Shown here: positions 46,020 through 59,200 of the stretch, in pieces
How positions within the stretch are numbered: the stretch's first letter is position 1
Layout of the letters: the number at the start of each line of letters is the position of its first letter
From: Castor canadensis
Taxonomy: Eukaryota; Chordata; Mammalia; Rodentia; Castoridae
Assembly (NCBI RefSeq): GCF_047511655.1
Contig: NC_133399.1
Location: forward strand, 3,661,333-3,725,332
Length of the DNA stretch: 64,000 bases
Reading direction: 5' to 3'
The notes under the pieces: generated by a model
What the model saw: the letters and a program-made list of their open reading frames with translations, nothing else
Told to the model about the DNA's origin: nothing
Databases searched by the model: none
Made by a program: the position numbers and the translations under genes

Positions 46020-47030
46020 AAGCAGTCACAGCTCAGAGAGATTTGAGACATCAACTACAGTTTCTGGGATGGAGATGAGCTCAAAAGATAGTCATGCAGA
46101 TGTAAAGGCAAATGGAAACTTTTAGTCATCTAGAATGTCAGGAAATGAAGAAACTAGTTGCCTTTTCCTACCTCAAAAGAGCAAGTTTTGTTGCAGTGGA
46201 CCATGTCAGAAAGAGAGCACTGAGACAAGTGTTGAAAATCCAAGTACTCAGAAGCTGACAGATGAGTCTGACATTTAGATAACTCAAGGATAAAAACAGC
46301 AAATAATTCCAACTCTGGAAGTCTTGGAACACATAACCATAGTGTCTGGGAGGGTGAAAGCCACAAGATGTAGCTGTGGAGAGGGAGCAGGTTGAAGTTT
46401 AAGCAACCAAGAACTCAGGCAGAAAAGAATCTGATTGTTCAAAGCCCTTCCTTCCCTCCCTGGCTAAAGCCAATTCCTGGGGATCACCTCAAAAACAAAA
46501 ATGAGAACAAATTTCTGGAGTGTTCCCATTCCAGAAGCTGCCTGCTGGCAGCAGGGATTTGCCATCAGGTATGGTTTGAGACTGAATTATTCTGGAAACT
46601 TCAAAACAATGAATAATCACAGCATAGGGAATCTTGGGACAGCAAGCCATAGTACCCAAGAGGGAGATGACCACAAGAGGTAATTGTGGAGAGAGAATGA
46701 GAATCTGATATGGACCACGGATAAGTTAGAAGCTGGTACCATGGGCAGTGAAGGTCACAATGGTTGGTGGTCCTGCCATCCCTGAACAGAGTAAACCCAA
46801 TTGCCTGAAGATCACAACAGAAGATGGAGTCATCTGCCAGCCACAGGCATTTGCTACCTACCATGGTTTGAGACTGAACTACTCTAGGGAATTCAAAACC
46901 AAAGAACAACTGTCATTCAGGCAATCTTGGAATACCCTGCTGTGGTGCTACAGTGGTAGAAAGTCATGGCAGCAGAGCATGGGGAAGAAAAACATCTGAT
47001 ATGGGACCACTGAGAAGTTTAAGAAGCAAC
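46020..47030 (+). repeat. Diverged tandem repeat, about 300-bp unit, four units
   Basis: A landmark 'aatcttgg'-type motif followed by 'agggagatgaccacaag'-type and 'gtggagagggag'-type blocks recurs near 46,041, 46,321, 46,631 and 46,923 (spacings about 280, 310 and 292). Units three and four also share 'atggtttgagactgaa' (46,569 and 46,864). The units are strongly diverged, so the array is old. Several short frames here have no protein similarity that I know. Confidence 0.6.
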
Positions 47031-48947
47031 TGTGTTCTCAGATATTGAGGAATATGGTGATTGTTGCCCCCACTCTTCTGGTGATATCAAGTTCCCATGC
47101 CTGAGAATTACTGCCAAAACAGCATCAAGTCCATGCCTGACAGAGTTCTTGGCATTCATGAGCTATATGCTGCTGTGGGTGCTTGCTAGCACAAGCTAGC
47201 CCACTCTGATTAAAAGACCTGGGTGCCATGCAACCTCCCACAACATCCTGCCTCCCGCAGAGCAAAAAACTGCTTGGCAGGTTCAGAAGGAATGAAGAAC
47301 CAAAGGTAGAGCACTTGTGTCCCTCATTTCTCTACCACCAGTACAGAACTCAGGCCTCTGCTTTTCTCCTTCCTAATATCATATGCATTTGGAGGACACC
47401 CTAAGGATTGCACTTGTGTGGCCTCTGAGGTTACAAATGAGTGGACTATGCAGAAAGTGGGAACTGGCCTGGCACATAAACTAAAAGTCTCCAAGTGGCC
47501 ACCAGTGGTTTCAAGTATCAAAGAAGGGACATTTTTAAGGAGAAAGCAGCACAAGACAGGAAAGAATGACTACTTTAGTGAGAAGAGTTTGAAGTGTACA
47601 GCTCCTAAGCTTAGAGGCTGAGGAAAAGAAGGAATGAGAGCTTAAGAAAACATGCACTGTAATTTCAGCTGCAAATAGGCAGAAAAAATGGTGTTAAGAT
47701 TCGGGTTTGAACTCAGGGATTCATGGTTACTAAGCAGGCACTCTATGGTTTGGGGCACACCTCCAGACCAAGGGTCTTATTTTTTGAAAAACCACAAAAT
47801 TTAGAGTGAAACAGATGGAGAAAAATATGAAGCATCACTGTGTGGACCATTGAGAAGCACCAGAGAGGATGGCAGGGACTGAGGTGGCAGAAAAAATGGC
47901 TTGAAAATATTACTAACATTGGCCTCAGCACTTAGTAGGTTTGCAGTCTAACAAGTTAGGGGTTGTGGAGCTTGAGTAAAGTACTGACAGTGGAAAAGTT
48001 TTCTCTTATTCCTGGCATTTAGTTGCAGTGCAGTGGAGGGAAGCAATTTTGACAGGTTCCTATCTGAGTCTGAAGATTTAGAAGTTACTGTTCACTGTAA
48101 AGGACTGTCTCCCAGAACTCACAACAAGGGTCAGGTGTGGATCCAGTGAGTGCTGGCCTGGACAGCTGGGCTAGCTACTGGGGAAAGACTTGGAGTCAGG
48201 GATATGGAGATCTCCACATGGCAGGAAAATAGAATCACAAGGGGAAAAACTTGTACCATCACACAGGCAAACTAGGTACAAGAACTCTAAGAGGGAATGT
48301 GCAAGTGATTACATGCAGGAGATTATTTGCAAAATGTTAGACACCTAGAAAGTGGAACAAGACAAGCTCCTGAGACAGATTGCGGCATTGCCATCAACTT
48401 TCCCCACCCCACCAAACATTTGAAGGCAACAGAAACTAGGACTAGCTGGCAGATAGCTTGTAGTCCACCCCATTTAGTCCTAAGAGCAGAGCATCTTAGA
48501 GTAATCACAGCTTGCTCTGTCAACAAATTATGCCATCTGGTCTCTAGCAAAACACAATAAAGCAAAAAAAAGGAGGAAGTCAAACATTTAACAAACAGAC
48601 CCTGCTCTTACCAGGTGATGAATAGACAAAGTGGCCATAGAAAATGAGCGAGTCAGCATAGAGCAAGATCCTTCACTGTTGGCCACAAGACTGACCTCCT
48701 TGAAAAATGGGAAACCTGTCCTCTTTTTAAAACTTTCATTTCTCCTCTTTGTTATTTTGATGTTCTACTTTTTGTCTTGTTTTTTACAGAGACTTTTTGA
48801 TCAGATTGGTTGATTTAAATATTTAAATATGATTTTATTCTATTTTTGTGCAATATTTTTCTTTTGTCTTTTGTATTTCCCTCTCATTACTTTACCTTTT
48901 AACATATAATTTCTTTGTTTTGTTTCTTCATATCCTGTTTTCTTTTT
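47031..48947. other. Mostly unrecognised; one SINE piece
   Basis: A reverse tRNA-half SINE lies at 47,693-47,775 ('gggtttgaactcagggattc', 'taagcaggcactctatgg'). The rest is moderately GC-balanced sequence without a supported gene; frames are all under about 90 codons. From about 48,720 the + strand becomes strongly pyrimidine-rich. Confidence 0.45.
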
Positions 48948-49045
48948 AGAGATGGATTCTCTCCATAGGTCCCAGGCCAGCCTTGGTCTTGTGGTCTTCC
49001 TGCTTTGGCCTCTTATAAGCATGGACCACTACACCAAGCTTTTAA
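48948..49045 (-). repeat. B1-like (7SL-derived) SINE monomer
   Basis: The + strand carries the reverse of a B1/Alu-type unit: 'tagagatggattctctcc', 'aggtcccaggccagccttgg', 'ttgtggtcttcctgctttgg', 'cttataagcatggaccac'. It is old. Confidence 0.65.
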
Positions 49046-49594
49046 TATTTAATTTGTAACAATATCTTTTCCTCCCTCTCCTTTCCCCTTTTATTTTCTT
49101 TCTTCAATTTGATCAGTTTTCACTCTTTCTTGTTTCTTTTTCTATTTTCCCACTTTAAAAATATTTCTTTCACTTTCATTCTTTCCTGTTTGTTTATGAG
49201 CTTGCTGTGGGTTTTCTATTTTTATTTTGCCTTTAGCTGGATCTTTATTATCTCTTTTTTGCTGTTTCCTCTTTGACTTTTTCCCTCTTTTTTCTAGTAT
49301 TATTCTCTGGCATTATTTTTTATTATCTTTCTTCCACACCTATCCTTAATTAACTAGGCTTATCGGCCCCTTTTTCCTGTAATGTTACTGGTGTTGTGGT
49401 GGTAACTTTCACTTTAATTAGTTATTACGGCATTTTATGGTGTGTTTGGCTGTACATTTATTGTTACCACAGTTAATTTTGTTCTCTGTTAGTGATGCTT
49501 GACATAGACGTGGTGTCTAAAGCATGTTTCATGAATGTTCAGTTACTGAGATACACACTATTCCGGTTGTGAGAAACTGCACACAAAACCTAAT
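49046..49594. other. Pyrimidine-rich stretch, no gene
   Basis: Long T/C-dominated segment on the + strand (especially 49,060-49,340, 'ctccctctcctttccccttt'). No frame or known repeat is supported. Confidence 0.5.
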
Positions 49595-50465
49595 AACAAG
49601 TTTTCCCTCATATGTGCAATCTACAAAATAAAAAAAAACATGAATGTAGAAAACTAGAAGGGGGACTATTAAGGAAAAGGATCAGGAAAAGTGAGAAACC
49701 AGATAAATGAGGGTAATGTGGCGGGTGAATATGATCAAAGTGTGAACTATACATGTATGGAAATGTCATGATGAAACCATTTTCTATTAATATATGCTGG
49801 TAAAATTCATTGAGATTACATTTCACCCCAATCAGAATGACCATTATTTAAAGAAAAACATTTCCTGTCAGGATGTAAAGAAAAATAAACCCTTATACAC
49901 TGACATTAAGACTTAAGTTAGTACAGACATTATAAAACACTGAAGTTTCCTAAAAAATATCTAAAAATATATCTACCATACAGTTTAGCTGTCTTATGAC
50001 TGGTTATGTGCTAGAAGGCAAAAAAGCCAGCATATAAATGAGGTAGCTACACACCTATAATTATTGTGGCACTATAGACAGATAAGGAATCAACCTAGAC
50101 ACTCATCAGATGAATGAATACAAATTATGATATGTATATATGTAAAATAGAGTATTATCGAGTCATAGGAAAAGAATGAAATTATTTCCTTTGTAAGAAA
50201 TTTGATGGTGCTGGAAGTGACCTTTCAAACACAGTCAAGCACAGAATGGTGAGCATTACACACTTCGTATTACAGTCGAAAACCAGAAAATGTCACCTTA
50301 AAGAAGAAGAGGTATGATTAGGAAAGAGGAAAGGGACTTGGGAAGAGTAAGAAAAGAGAAGGCAAAAGGGTATCAAAACACAATATATTTTACATGTAAA
50401 TATCACAATAAAATCCCTTAATTTGTACAATTAATATGATTGAATAGTTATAAATGTAAAATAAT
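49595..50465 (+). repeat. Two old L1 3' ends
   Basis: 49,595-49,805 reads like an L1 3'UTR tail ('gtgggcgggtgaatatga'-like wording, 'gaaatgtcatgatgaaac', 'ttaatatatgctgg'). 49,806-50,465 starts with ORF2-tail wording ('catttcaccccaatcagaat') and passes through 'actcatcagatgaatgaat' to a second 3' tail with 'gtacaattaatatg' near 50,425. Confidence 0.6.
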
Positions 50466-51440
50466 CACTAATAATCATCAAAGAAATATATCTTCAAATT
50501 ATAGTTTTAAGATATCATCACATGTCTGTTGGGCTGGTTATTACCCAAAACATGGAAGATAATATGTCTCCATTTAGATGCAGAAATGAGGGAACCCTTG
50601 CAAACTGCTGAGGGAAATGTAAGTTAGTGTATTCATTCTGTAAAACATCATGGAAGCTTCTCAAAATAAAAAACAATGGAACTACAACAAAATTAGAAAT
50701 AAGGGCAAAATAGTTTCTGCTGGGTATTGGGGGGGGAGAGGGAGGGGGCGGAGTGGGTGGTAAGGGAGGGGGTGGGGGCAGGGGGAGAAATGAACCAAGC
50801 CTTGTATGCACATATGAATAATAAAAGAAAAATGAAAAAAAAAACAATGGAACTACCACATCATCCAGAAATCCCAATTATTGAGCACATTTCTAAAGGC
50901 TATTAAATAAGTATGCCTAAGTATCATCTACAGACCTATGTTAATTCAAAATAGTCAAGATGTCAGGATCAAGCTAAGTTTTCATCAAAGGGTGAGTGTA
51001 CTTTATATCTGTAGTTCTGTCTATATATCTATATACATCTATATCTGTATCGCTAGAATGTCCTATACACATGGGATACTGCTAAGTCTCTAAAGAAGAA
51101 GGAAACCCTGTCACTTTTGTCAGCATAGATTAACCTAGAGAATATTATGTTCAATGAAAGAATCCAAAAGGTTAAAAAAAAAAGGACAAATAGTTCCTGT
51201 TCTCAGTCAGATGCACAGTGTTTAAATGTTAAACTCATGCAGACAGAGGGTGAAATTGTGGTTATCAGAAGGCTGAGAAGGAGGTGGAATGAGAGATGCT
51301 GGTCAAAAGAAACAAACTTTCAGTTAGACAGAAATAATTTCAAGAGATCTGTCATCCTACTCAATGTAGCTAATACCTACATTGTATACCTGAAAAGTGC
51401 TGAGAGTAGATTTCAAGCTTCTCCACCACTAAAAATATGA
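50466..51440 (+). repeat. Old L1 ORF2 tail and 3'UTR
   Basis: Wording of the old L1 C-terminus and 3' end ('catggaagcttctcaaaat', 'ggaactaccacatcatcc', 'tcaatgaaagaatccaaaag') is split by the young insert at 50,686-50,838. It contains a degenerate 'tatatctat' microsatellite near 51,025. Confidence 0.6.
50686..50838 (+). mobile_element. Very short young L1 3' end insertion
   Basis: Only the last ~150 bp of an L1 are present: 'agggcaaaatagtttctgct', the G-rich tract (50,728-50,790), 'gtatgcacatatgaataata', and a poly(A). The repeat 'aaaaaacaatggaactac' (50,668-50,685 and 50,839-50,856) flanks it perfectly. It matches the young L1 3' ends in reverse orientation. Confidence 0.93.
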
Positions 51441-52654
51441 AGTATGTGAGGCAATGTGTAAGTCAAATACATTGATAGAACCATCAAAAAATACATATAC
51501 ACATCAAAGCATCTTGCTATGAAACATACAATTTATGAATGTCAATAAAAAAACTTTGTGATAAAAAATAGATAAGAGATTAAGAGGGCTGAGAGTGTGG
51601 CTTGAGTGGTAGAGTGCCTGCCTAGCAAGCAGGCCTGAATTCAAATCCCAGTATTGCCCAAAAATAAAAGAAATGAAAATTCTATCATAAACCTTTTCTA
51701 TGAGGAGTGGTAGAACAAAGGACATAAAAGAGCAAATAAGTGTTGGTTCAAGAACACAGTTATTTTTAGTTATGATGTGTATAACCTTATGATGAGGACT
51801 TCAAACACAATTCAGTGAACAATCTCAGAACAAAGGAAGGTGTAAGTAGTCTGAATTTATCAAGTGCTAGAAATTGCAGATGACTTTCTAGTCATTGCTG
51901 CTATGCATCCCACTCCATGATTTGTGAAGCATGAAGATCATTTATTGCAGGAGGGGTCACTATTATATGAGTGACACTGGACACCGAATAAAGTACTTTC
52001 TGTGAGTTGCAACAGTGGTCATCTGTAACTGAATTCAGCTCTTCCCCTGCTGAAGCACCATGTGGAATTATGTTACCAGGAGTTTTGTTGATTTCAACAC
52101 CTGCTCATTCAAAAACTGCCGAATTTCTCAAAACAGCCTTCTAACAACAACCCATGGCCCCTTGAGGGTGCAGGATTATGCAGTCCAATGTGTCAGAACA
52201 TGGTGGTCCCAAAAGCCTTGTTGAAGTCACAGATCCTATAGAAGAAGTAGTCCCAAACATGTTTTTCACAAGTATTTCTTCACCAAGTGGTAGGGTGACA
52301 GGTGCAAAGCCTCAGGCCCTCAGATCCCCAGAGTTCCTGGTTAGGACTGAAATGAATTAGTGAAAAAACAGAGAGACAGAGCTGCTCTGATGACAATGAA
52401 GTAAGGGTAAGTGGCGTCTCTGCACTGTGACTGCATTGTTAATTCATCTATTTTGCTTCTGGCTGTGCCTTTGTCTAGCAGTCTAACATTTCACATGGTT
52501 TCTACAGCTTGAGGACATAGAGTGACAGTGGAAATTGTGGGGGACAAAGAGATTGACTTTTACTGCATGAGATTGAGCCTGTGGACATGATCCAGATCTG
52601 TCTTTTCATGTAGATTACACACAGGCTTTGTTTCTGTGTTGAACAAAGCTTGGC
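51441..52654. other. 5' flank of the V2R gene; one ID-like SINE
   Basis: A + strand ID-like SINE lies at 51,582-51,672 ('gtggcttgagtggtagagtg', 'cctgcctagcaagcagg'). The remaining ~1 kb directly upstream of the V2R start codon should hold its promoter and 5'UTR, but I see no clear TATA box at a convincing distance and cannot place a transcription start. A 60-codon frame at 52,178-52,360 has no family signature. Confidence 0.5.
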
Positions 52655-52872
52655 ATGTTGCTCTTTCTGATTTTTGTCTTCCTACTCCTGAAGCCTTTAC
52701 ACACATCACTGTTGGAAAGTCAGAGGTGTTTGCAGTACTTGAGTCCAACCCTCTACAGAGATGGAGATCTCATGCTTGGTGGATTCTTCCCCCTTTACTA
52801 CATGAAACAGGACGCAGAAATATCCCGGCTCTCCTTTCTACTCCAACCAAAAACTGATGTGAAAGTTACAAG
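52655..52872 (+). CDS. Vmn2r: V2R gene, exon 1 (signal peptide and start of ligand-binding domain)
   Basis: The ATG at 52,655 opens a frame with a hydrophobic signal peptide (MLLFLIFVFLLLKP) followed by a conserved V2R start with one Cys (SQRC) and the family hallmark DGDLMLGGFFPLYY (residues ~38-51). The exon ends at 52,872 in front of GTAAGG. It codes for 72 codons plus two bases (AG), and exon 2 supplies the G that completes an Arg codon. V2Rs are class C G-protein-coupled receptors of vomeronasal sensory neurons that detect peptide and protein pheromones; this exon begins the extracellular Venus-flytrap domain. No stops or shifts are visible. The orthologue cannot be named from this part. 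Confidence 0.9.
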
Positions 52873-55337
52873 GTAAGGTCTAGATTGTGTGCATGTATTA
52901 AGTGTGATTAAGATTCATGTAATTAAATGATCTGTGGGTGGAAGGGTTAATACCTCTTGAGAATTATGAAAACTGCAGAGAAATACACACCAATGAATTC
53001 TGACGTTCTCTCCTTTATGATTCCACAATCTTTCATTACCTTTTCTTCTGCTCTTCACTCCATTAAAGACACAGGATAGAACTCAAAATCTATTTTTGTC
53101 TCTCCATCAACCTGATAATCATGATCAGTCACTGGGGAAATTAGAACAAATTAGAGTGATTGGACTTCAGTCTATCCTCAAACAGGAACATGGAATGGGG
53201 CACATGGACATCCTACACACTAGCCATAGCCCAAGGTTAGGATCAAGATCAGGAACTCACTCCTACCTACTCCTGCCTACTGCATATTGTTGAAATGTGC
53301 CTCAAAGAGAAGCCTTGGGTATCTGAAACCCTTTCCAGACTGAGTCTTCTAAAAGATCAACAATTGAATCCTATCAGAACCTGAGGCATTTGAACCCTGG
53401 TCCTGAAAGTCAAAAGAAGAAAAGGAAAACATCTTTCAGAAGGTGTACATGTCCTTCTCTTAGATCACAATTATTAACTTTTCTAAAAAACAAAAAAAGC
53501 ACAGGAACTGCATTAATTCTGAGCTTTATGAAACTGTGTGGCATGTGTCTCTAATACCTGAGTCCTCATGTTGATGCTCCATGACAGTTTACCAACAGAC
53601 AGCCTGTGCTTCCCACAGGCCCCATTGGTTGTCATAGCCAAGTATGCTTCTAAAACATTCAGCAAATGAACATCCTTATGTCCTCAGAAAATGTTTAAGT
53701 GATATGCAGTTTGTTTCCATGGAGTGTCTCCATCCTTAGTGGTTCATTTTGACATTATTTAGCACTTGTCACTTCACCAGTTTGTCTACCCCTGGAGGGA
53801 GTTATTAGTGGGGCTGCTGACCCTTGAGTTAGACTTCAGCCTGGTCACCTCTCACTTGTTTGAGTTCCTCTTCCTGCCCATTATCTGTTCCTTTTAATTG
53901 TTTCATTTTCTTTTTTCTTTGTCTATCATTAGACAAAGTCTGAAATGTGGTATTTCATGGATATTATTTGATGCATATGAATTTCTCTGTAACTTATAGC
54001 TACCTCGTGTGTTTATTCTATTAGCATTAGAGACGCAGGCAGAGATTCTTAAAGCATGGTATTTTCCATGAGACCAGTATAAAGAGAAGTGTGTAAACCT
54101 TCCTCCCATGTCACAAAGCTAGAAACCAGATTTTACAGTCTGCCTTGTGTACTACAGTTAGAGAAATTTCTGGCCACCCATAATCTTTATTTAATATGTC
54201 TAGGAATCATCTGGAATATCAAGTCCTACAATAATTATTCCTAAACTTTTGTAACTCTCAATATGGAATTAGAATGTCACCTTCATTGTGTAATTGTGCT
54301 CATGATACCTAAGAGTGTATCATGAATGTTATTTCCTGTAACTAATGGGCATTGTGGTAATGATTTCATCCCATCCAAGTGTCATTTTGTACCCACATGG
54401 CAACACTTCTTCATCTGATATTGAATATTTGGTATGTTACTAATTTTGTACAACTATAAGATGATAAGTATATTCATTTTTCTGTGAATAAGATAATTGA
54501 AATACAATTATTGAAAATTATATATGCTCATTCATAAAGCTGTTTCTTCTTTCCTAATACTTGCTAGACAACCACCTTGTTTTTATTATGCCATTTGCAT
54601 GCTCTAAACATTTATCTCTTCATCCCCCCAGCCCCATCAATCACTAATTGACTTTGCATCTCTGAGATCTGGACATTTCCTACAAGTATATACATGTTGT
54701 TTTTGATCTTTTATGACTGTTTTTTTCAGGTTTTTCCATATTCTCGTTTTATCCATGGTGCAACACATGTGTGCACTGTGCATTTCTTATACAATCCTAA
54801 TATATTTGTGTGCTTTGATGTCAATTTACTTCTGGTTGCATAGAATAAGATAGGAAGTATTCTTCGATTTGCAATTTTCTGGACACAATTTCTAGGATTC
54901 ATACTGCTTTTACCTGTCGTATTTGGTTAAAATCACTGATTTTCTTCTTTTGCAGGCTTGGAATTCTGTAAAATATCTTCGTTATTATAATTTTGACTCT
55001 GTGTTAGATTCCATTTAGCTAGTATGTTATGTAGAATGACTGGTTCTATGTTTGTGAATATAATGAGACAAAAGCCATTTTGAAACTTTTTTTGAGTATG
55101 TTATGTGCATGTGGATGTAGCATAAAGAGACCCACCAAATGTGGTTTTGAAAAAGAGAGGAAGGAGAAAGGGAAATTAAGGTAATATAATAGAAGAGGTG
55201 AACTTTCTGAAAATATACCATATATGAAATTTCACATGAAATTCTTTGCATTATTAATATATCCTAAATTTTAAGTTAATACTTCCCTCAAAATCTTAAA
55301 ATAACTTACTTTTGTTCAAGTTTAATTATTGAACTCA

Positions 55338-55430
55338 CACATAAAAATATATATTTATTTATATGTATATATTTTTATCTATATGCATATATCTTTAGAT
55401 GCACATAAAAATATATAATATTAAAAATAT
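55338..55430. repeat. AT-rich microsatellite
   Basis: Degenerate runs of 'atatat', 'tatgtatat' and 'ataaaaatatat' units. Confidence 0.7.
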
Positions 55431-55499
55431 TGTGCAATGTTTAAGTCAGGCCAAGTATGTCAGGCTTCAGAAATACTTACCATGTTTTCAAAGTTTTGA

Positions 55500-57590
55500 A
55501 CATTATTTTATCTGGCTTTTTGAAATACACACTATATCTTTTTTTCTATAATCACCTTACTGTGCAATCACACATCATAACTTCTTACTTCTATCTAAAT
55601 GTAACTTAGTATCCATTGATCAAACTTTCTACATTCCTCTCCTTCTTACTATTGCCAGCATCTTGTAATGACCATTGTACTCTCAAATTCTTTGAGATAA
55701 GCTTAGTCAGATTTCATATGTGAGTGACATAGTGAGGTACTTCTCATTCTGTACTTATTTCACTTAACACAATATAATTCCATTTGATCTATGTTATAAC
55801 AGATGATAGGATTCTCATCTTCTTATGGTTGAATAGTATTCCCTGGAATATATCCCACTCATCAGTTGATGCCCACTTAGCTTATTCCTTTTGGCGCTAT
55901 TGTGATGACTTCTGCATTAAACACAAGAGCGAAGCTGAGCCTTTGACATATTTATTTCATTTCCTTTGGATAGATTCCCAGTAATAAAATAACAGGATCA
56001 TGTGGTAGTCTTATTTTTAATTTCCTGATGACCCTTCATACTGTTTTCAATAATGGCTGCACTCATTTACATTCCCATCAGCTCTAGGTAAGGGTGTCCT
56101 TTTCAACACATCCTCTCTAGAACTTCAGTTTTTTTTTATGTAATACTGGGGATTAAACACAAGACCTCATGCTTGCTATGCAAGTGCTCTGGTACTTGAC
56201 TAACACCTTTTCAATAATGGACATTGAAACAGGTTTTGATTTACATTTTCTTAATGAATAATAATGTTGAGAGTTTGTTCATATGCCTGTTAGTTATTTG
56301 TGTGTCTTTTGAGAATTGTTTATTTAGGCTTTTTTGGCCATTTTTTAAGAATCAGGTCATTTGTTTTGTTTTCATGATATTATATTTGTATTCTTTAAAT
56401 ATTTTGAACATCAACTCCTTGTCAGATGTATTCTTCACAAATATTTTTTCCAATTCTGGGAATTTTCTCTACAATTATTTGTGCAGAGCAAAATTGCAGA
56501 GCAATCTTTTAAGCTTAATGTAATCTGTTTGTCCAGTTTTTCTTATATATTAAGCTTTTGGATTGTTGTCCAAAACATCCCTGTCCATTCCAGTGCACTG
56601 AGTCATTCACCTATTTTTAACTAGTAGATTGATTGTTTAAGGGTTTTATGTTTGAGTATTTAATCTATTTTGGGTTGATTTTTATCTTGTGGGAGAACTC
56701 TAGTTTTCTTCTGCTGTTTACAGATACCAAATTGTTCTTGCACCATTAGAAAGATTTCTTTTTCCAATATCTGCCCTTAGAGCTTTTGCCCAAAAGTCAA
56801 TTAGCCATGAATGTGTGCGTTTGCTTCTTAGTTCTCTATTTTCTTTCATTGGTTCATTTATCTGCTTTTATGTCAGCAGGATGCTGAGTTTTTCGTGGTT
56901 GTTTTGTGTCATTTTGTTTAGCAAAGTGCTGGGAATTGAATCCAGAGCCTTACTATCTGTCAGGAAGTGATCTATCTCTGAGCCACACTGCAGCCTCTGT
57001 ATGCTATTTTGGTTACTACAGCTTCCTAGGACATTTTGAAGTGTAGTAGTGTAATGACTTCAGCTTTACTTCCCCCATCCTTCAGAATTTCTTTGGCTAT
57101 TTGGAATCATCTGTCATTTCATAATTTCATAAAAATTCGGGTTCTTTTCATTTTATGAAGAGTGCCATTGGCATTATGACTGAGATTGCTGCAAATCTAC
57201 AGATGGCTTTGTATCATGTGGATAGTTTAGTAATACTGTTTCTTCCAATTAATAAACATGGAGTGTCATTCCATATTTTTGTGCCCTCTTCATATTCTTT
57301 CATCAATGACATAATTCTAATTGTGATCCTCTTGATTTAATCATCTCATTAAATTGATTGCTGGGTATTTTGTAACTATTGTAAATCAGATGGCTTTCTT
57401 GAGCTCTATTTCAGATAGTTTGCTATTGGTATATAACAATGGTATAGAATTTTGCCTGTCAATTTTGTATCTTATAATTTTTCTGACTTGTTTATTCATT
57501 TCTCAGACTTTGTTATGGAGTTTTTAGTGCTTGCTTTCTTTTCTTGTTAATAGTTTATCCCTGTCCTGTCTCCTCACTTACATTTAACTT
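55500..57590 (-). repeat. Old L1 ORF2 piece
   Basis: On the reverse strand the order of worn L1 blocks runs from the C-terminal region ('ttctgtacttatttcactta', 'gtattccctggaatatatcc') towards the RT ('ggcattatgactgagattgc'). Two reverse ID-like SINEs interrupt it (56,128-56,212 and 56,915-57,000). No frame survives. Confidence 0.6.
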
Positions 57591-59200
57591 TTTTAGAGTG
57601 TCTTTTTATGCTATTTTCAACCTTACATACGTGCTTCAGTCATATTCACCTCTCATCACCCTCTGCAGGTCATTTTTTTAAGTGGTATTGGGGTTTGAAA
57701 TCAAGGTTTTGACCTTGCTAAGCAGCTACTCTGTCACTTAAGCCATGCCCCTGGTCCTTTTGTGCATTAGTTGTTTTTCAGAAATGATCTTGTGTTTTTG
57801 CCTGGAGTCAGCCTTAGACTATAATCCTCCTACCTGTCACCTACTGTGTAGCTGAACCACCATGCCAGATTATTTGCTTATATGGGATCTCAATAACATT
57901 TTGCCTAGGCTGCCCTGAATCTGTGATCCTCCCAATCTCTGACACTTGACTAGGCTTTGAACTAAATTGCCCTCAATTACTGCCAGTTGAGTAGCTGGGA
58001 TTACAGGAACAAGCAACCAGGACTCTCCCATGTCATTTTTTTATGTGTAGAGTCTACATATGACAGAAAACATATATTTATCTTTCTGACCATGACTTAT
58101 TTTGCTTAACATGATGATCTCCAATTCCAGCTATTCCAAAAAATGGCACAATTTCATTCTTTGTTATGGCTGAATATTAACAAATTGTGTATAGACAAGA
58201 AATTTTCTTTACTCTTTCTTTGTTTTATGTATGCCTAATCTGATTCTTTAGTTTGGCTATTGTGAGTAGTGCTACCATAAACATGGGTGTGTAAGTGTCT
58301 GTGTTGTCTACTGACTTCAATTCCTTCAGATATAAGCCCAAGATTTGAATAGCAGGCTCATATGGCAGGTCTATTGTTATTTTTTTATGAACTTCCATGC
58401 TGATTTGCATATTGGCTGCACTAATTAATATCTCCATTTCCAGCATTTTTGTTGTTTTGTTTCTTGGTGATACCCATTCTGACTGGAGTAAGTATCAAAC
58501 CTTAATGTTGTTTTCATTTGTATTTCCTTCAGGGCTAAAGATGTTAAACTTTTCTTTACATATTTATTGGACATTTGTTTTTATGCTTTTGAGAACTGTC
58601 TGTTCAATTTATTTGCCCATTTATTAACTGTAATATTTGTTATATTGTTGTTTAGGTTTCGATTTCTCTTAAATTCTGGATATTAATCACTGAAAATATG
58701 AATATCTCACAAAGATTTTCTTCTGTTCTGTAGGCTATTCTGGTAAATGATTACTTTGATGTGCAGAAACTTTTTAATTTGATTCAATTCCATTGGTCAA
58801 TTCTTTCTCTTATATCCTGAGCTACTGCAGTACTATTCAGAAAGGCTCTGACTCTTACATATTTCAAAAGTGTTTTCCCTATGTTTTCCTGCAGTGGGTT
58901 CAGAGTTTCAGCTCTAACGTTAAGGTCATTTATCTATTTTGTAGCGATTTTTATACAGAGTAAGAGATAAGGATTTAGTTTTAGTCTTCCACAACTGTAA
59001 ATCCAGTCTTCCTAGAACCACTTGTTAAAGAGACTGTCTTTTCTTGAACCTATGTTCTTGGCACCTTTGTCAAAAATTGTAGGACTGTGTGGACTTATTT
59101 CTGGATCTTCTGTTCTATTCCATTGTTATATATGTGTATTTTTGTACCAGTACCATTCTGTTTTATTTAGCATGGCCCTGTAGCAATCTATTTTAGTTTT
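57591..59200 (-). repeat. Old L1 3' half with nested SINEs
   Basis: A worn 3'UTR near 57,600-57,670 is separated by reverse composite SINEs (57,672-58,022) from ORF2 sequence. The frame 58,225-58,446 reads ITIDLPYEPAIQILGLYLKE, which corresponds to [19 protein letters not shown] of the young ORF2. The block continues in worn form to about 59,200. Confidence 0.7.
57672..58022 (-). repeat. Composite SINE(s)
   Basis: Reverse tRNA-half ('ggtttgaaatcaaggttttg', 'gcagctactctgtcac') and B1-like halves ('gtagctgaaccaccatgcc', 'gagtagctgggattacagg') are present, probably from two insertions. Confidence 0.65.

Noticed and set aside
46392..47621. Short + strand frames suggesting a small gene
   Set aside because: They fall in the diverged ~300-bp repeat or in unrecognised DNA, are all under about 85 codons and change frame between repeat units.
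50518..50877. 119-codon - strand frame rich in Pro
   Set aside because: It is antisense to the L1 G-rich 3'UTR tract and crosses the insertion boundary at 50,838.
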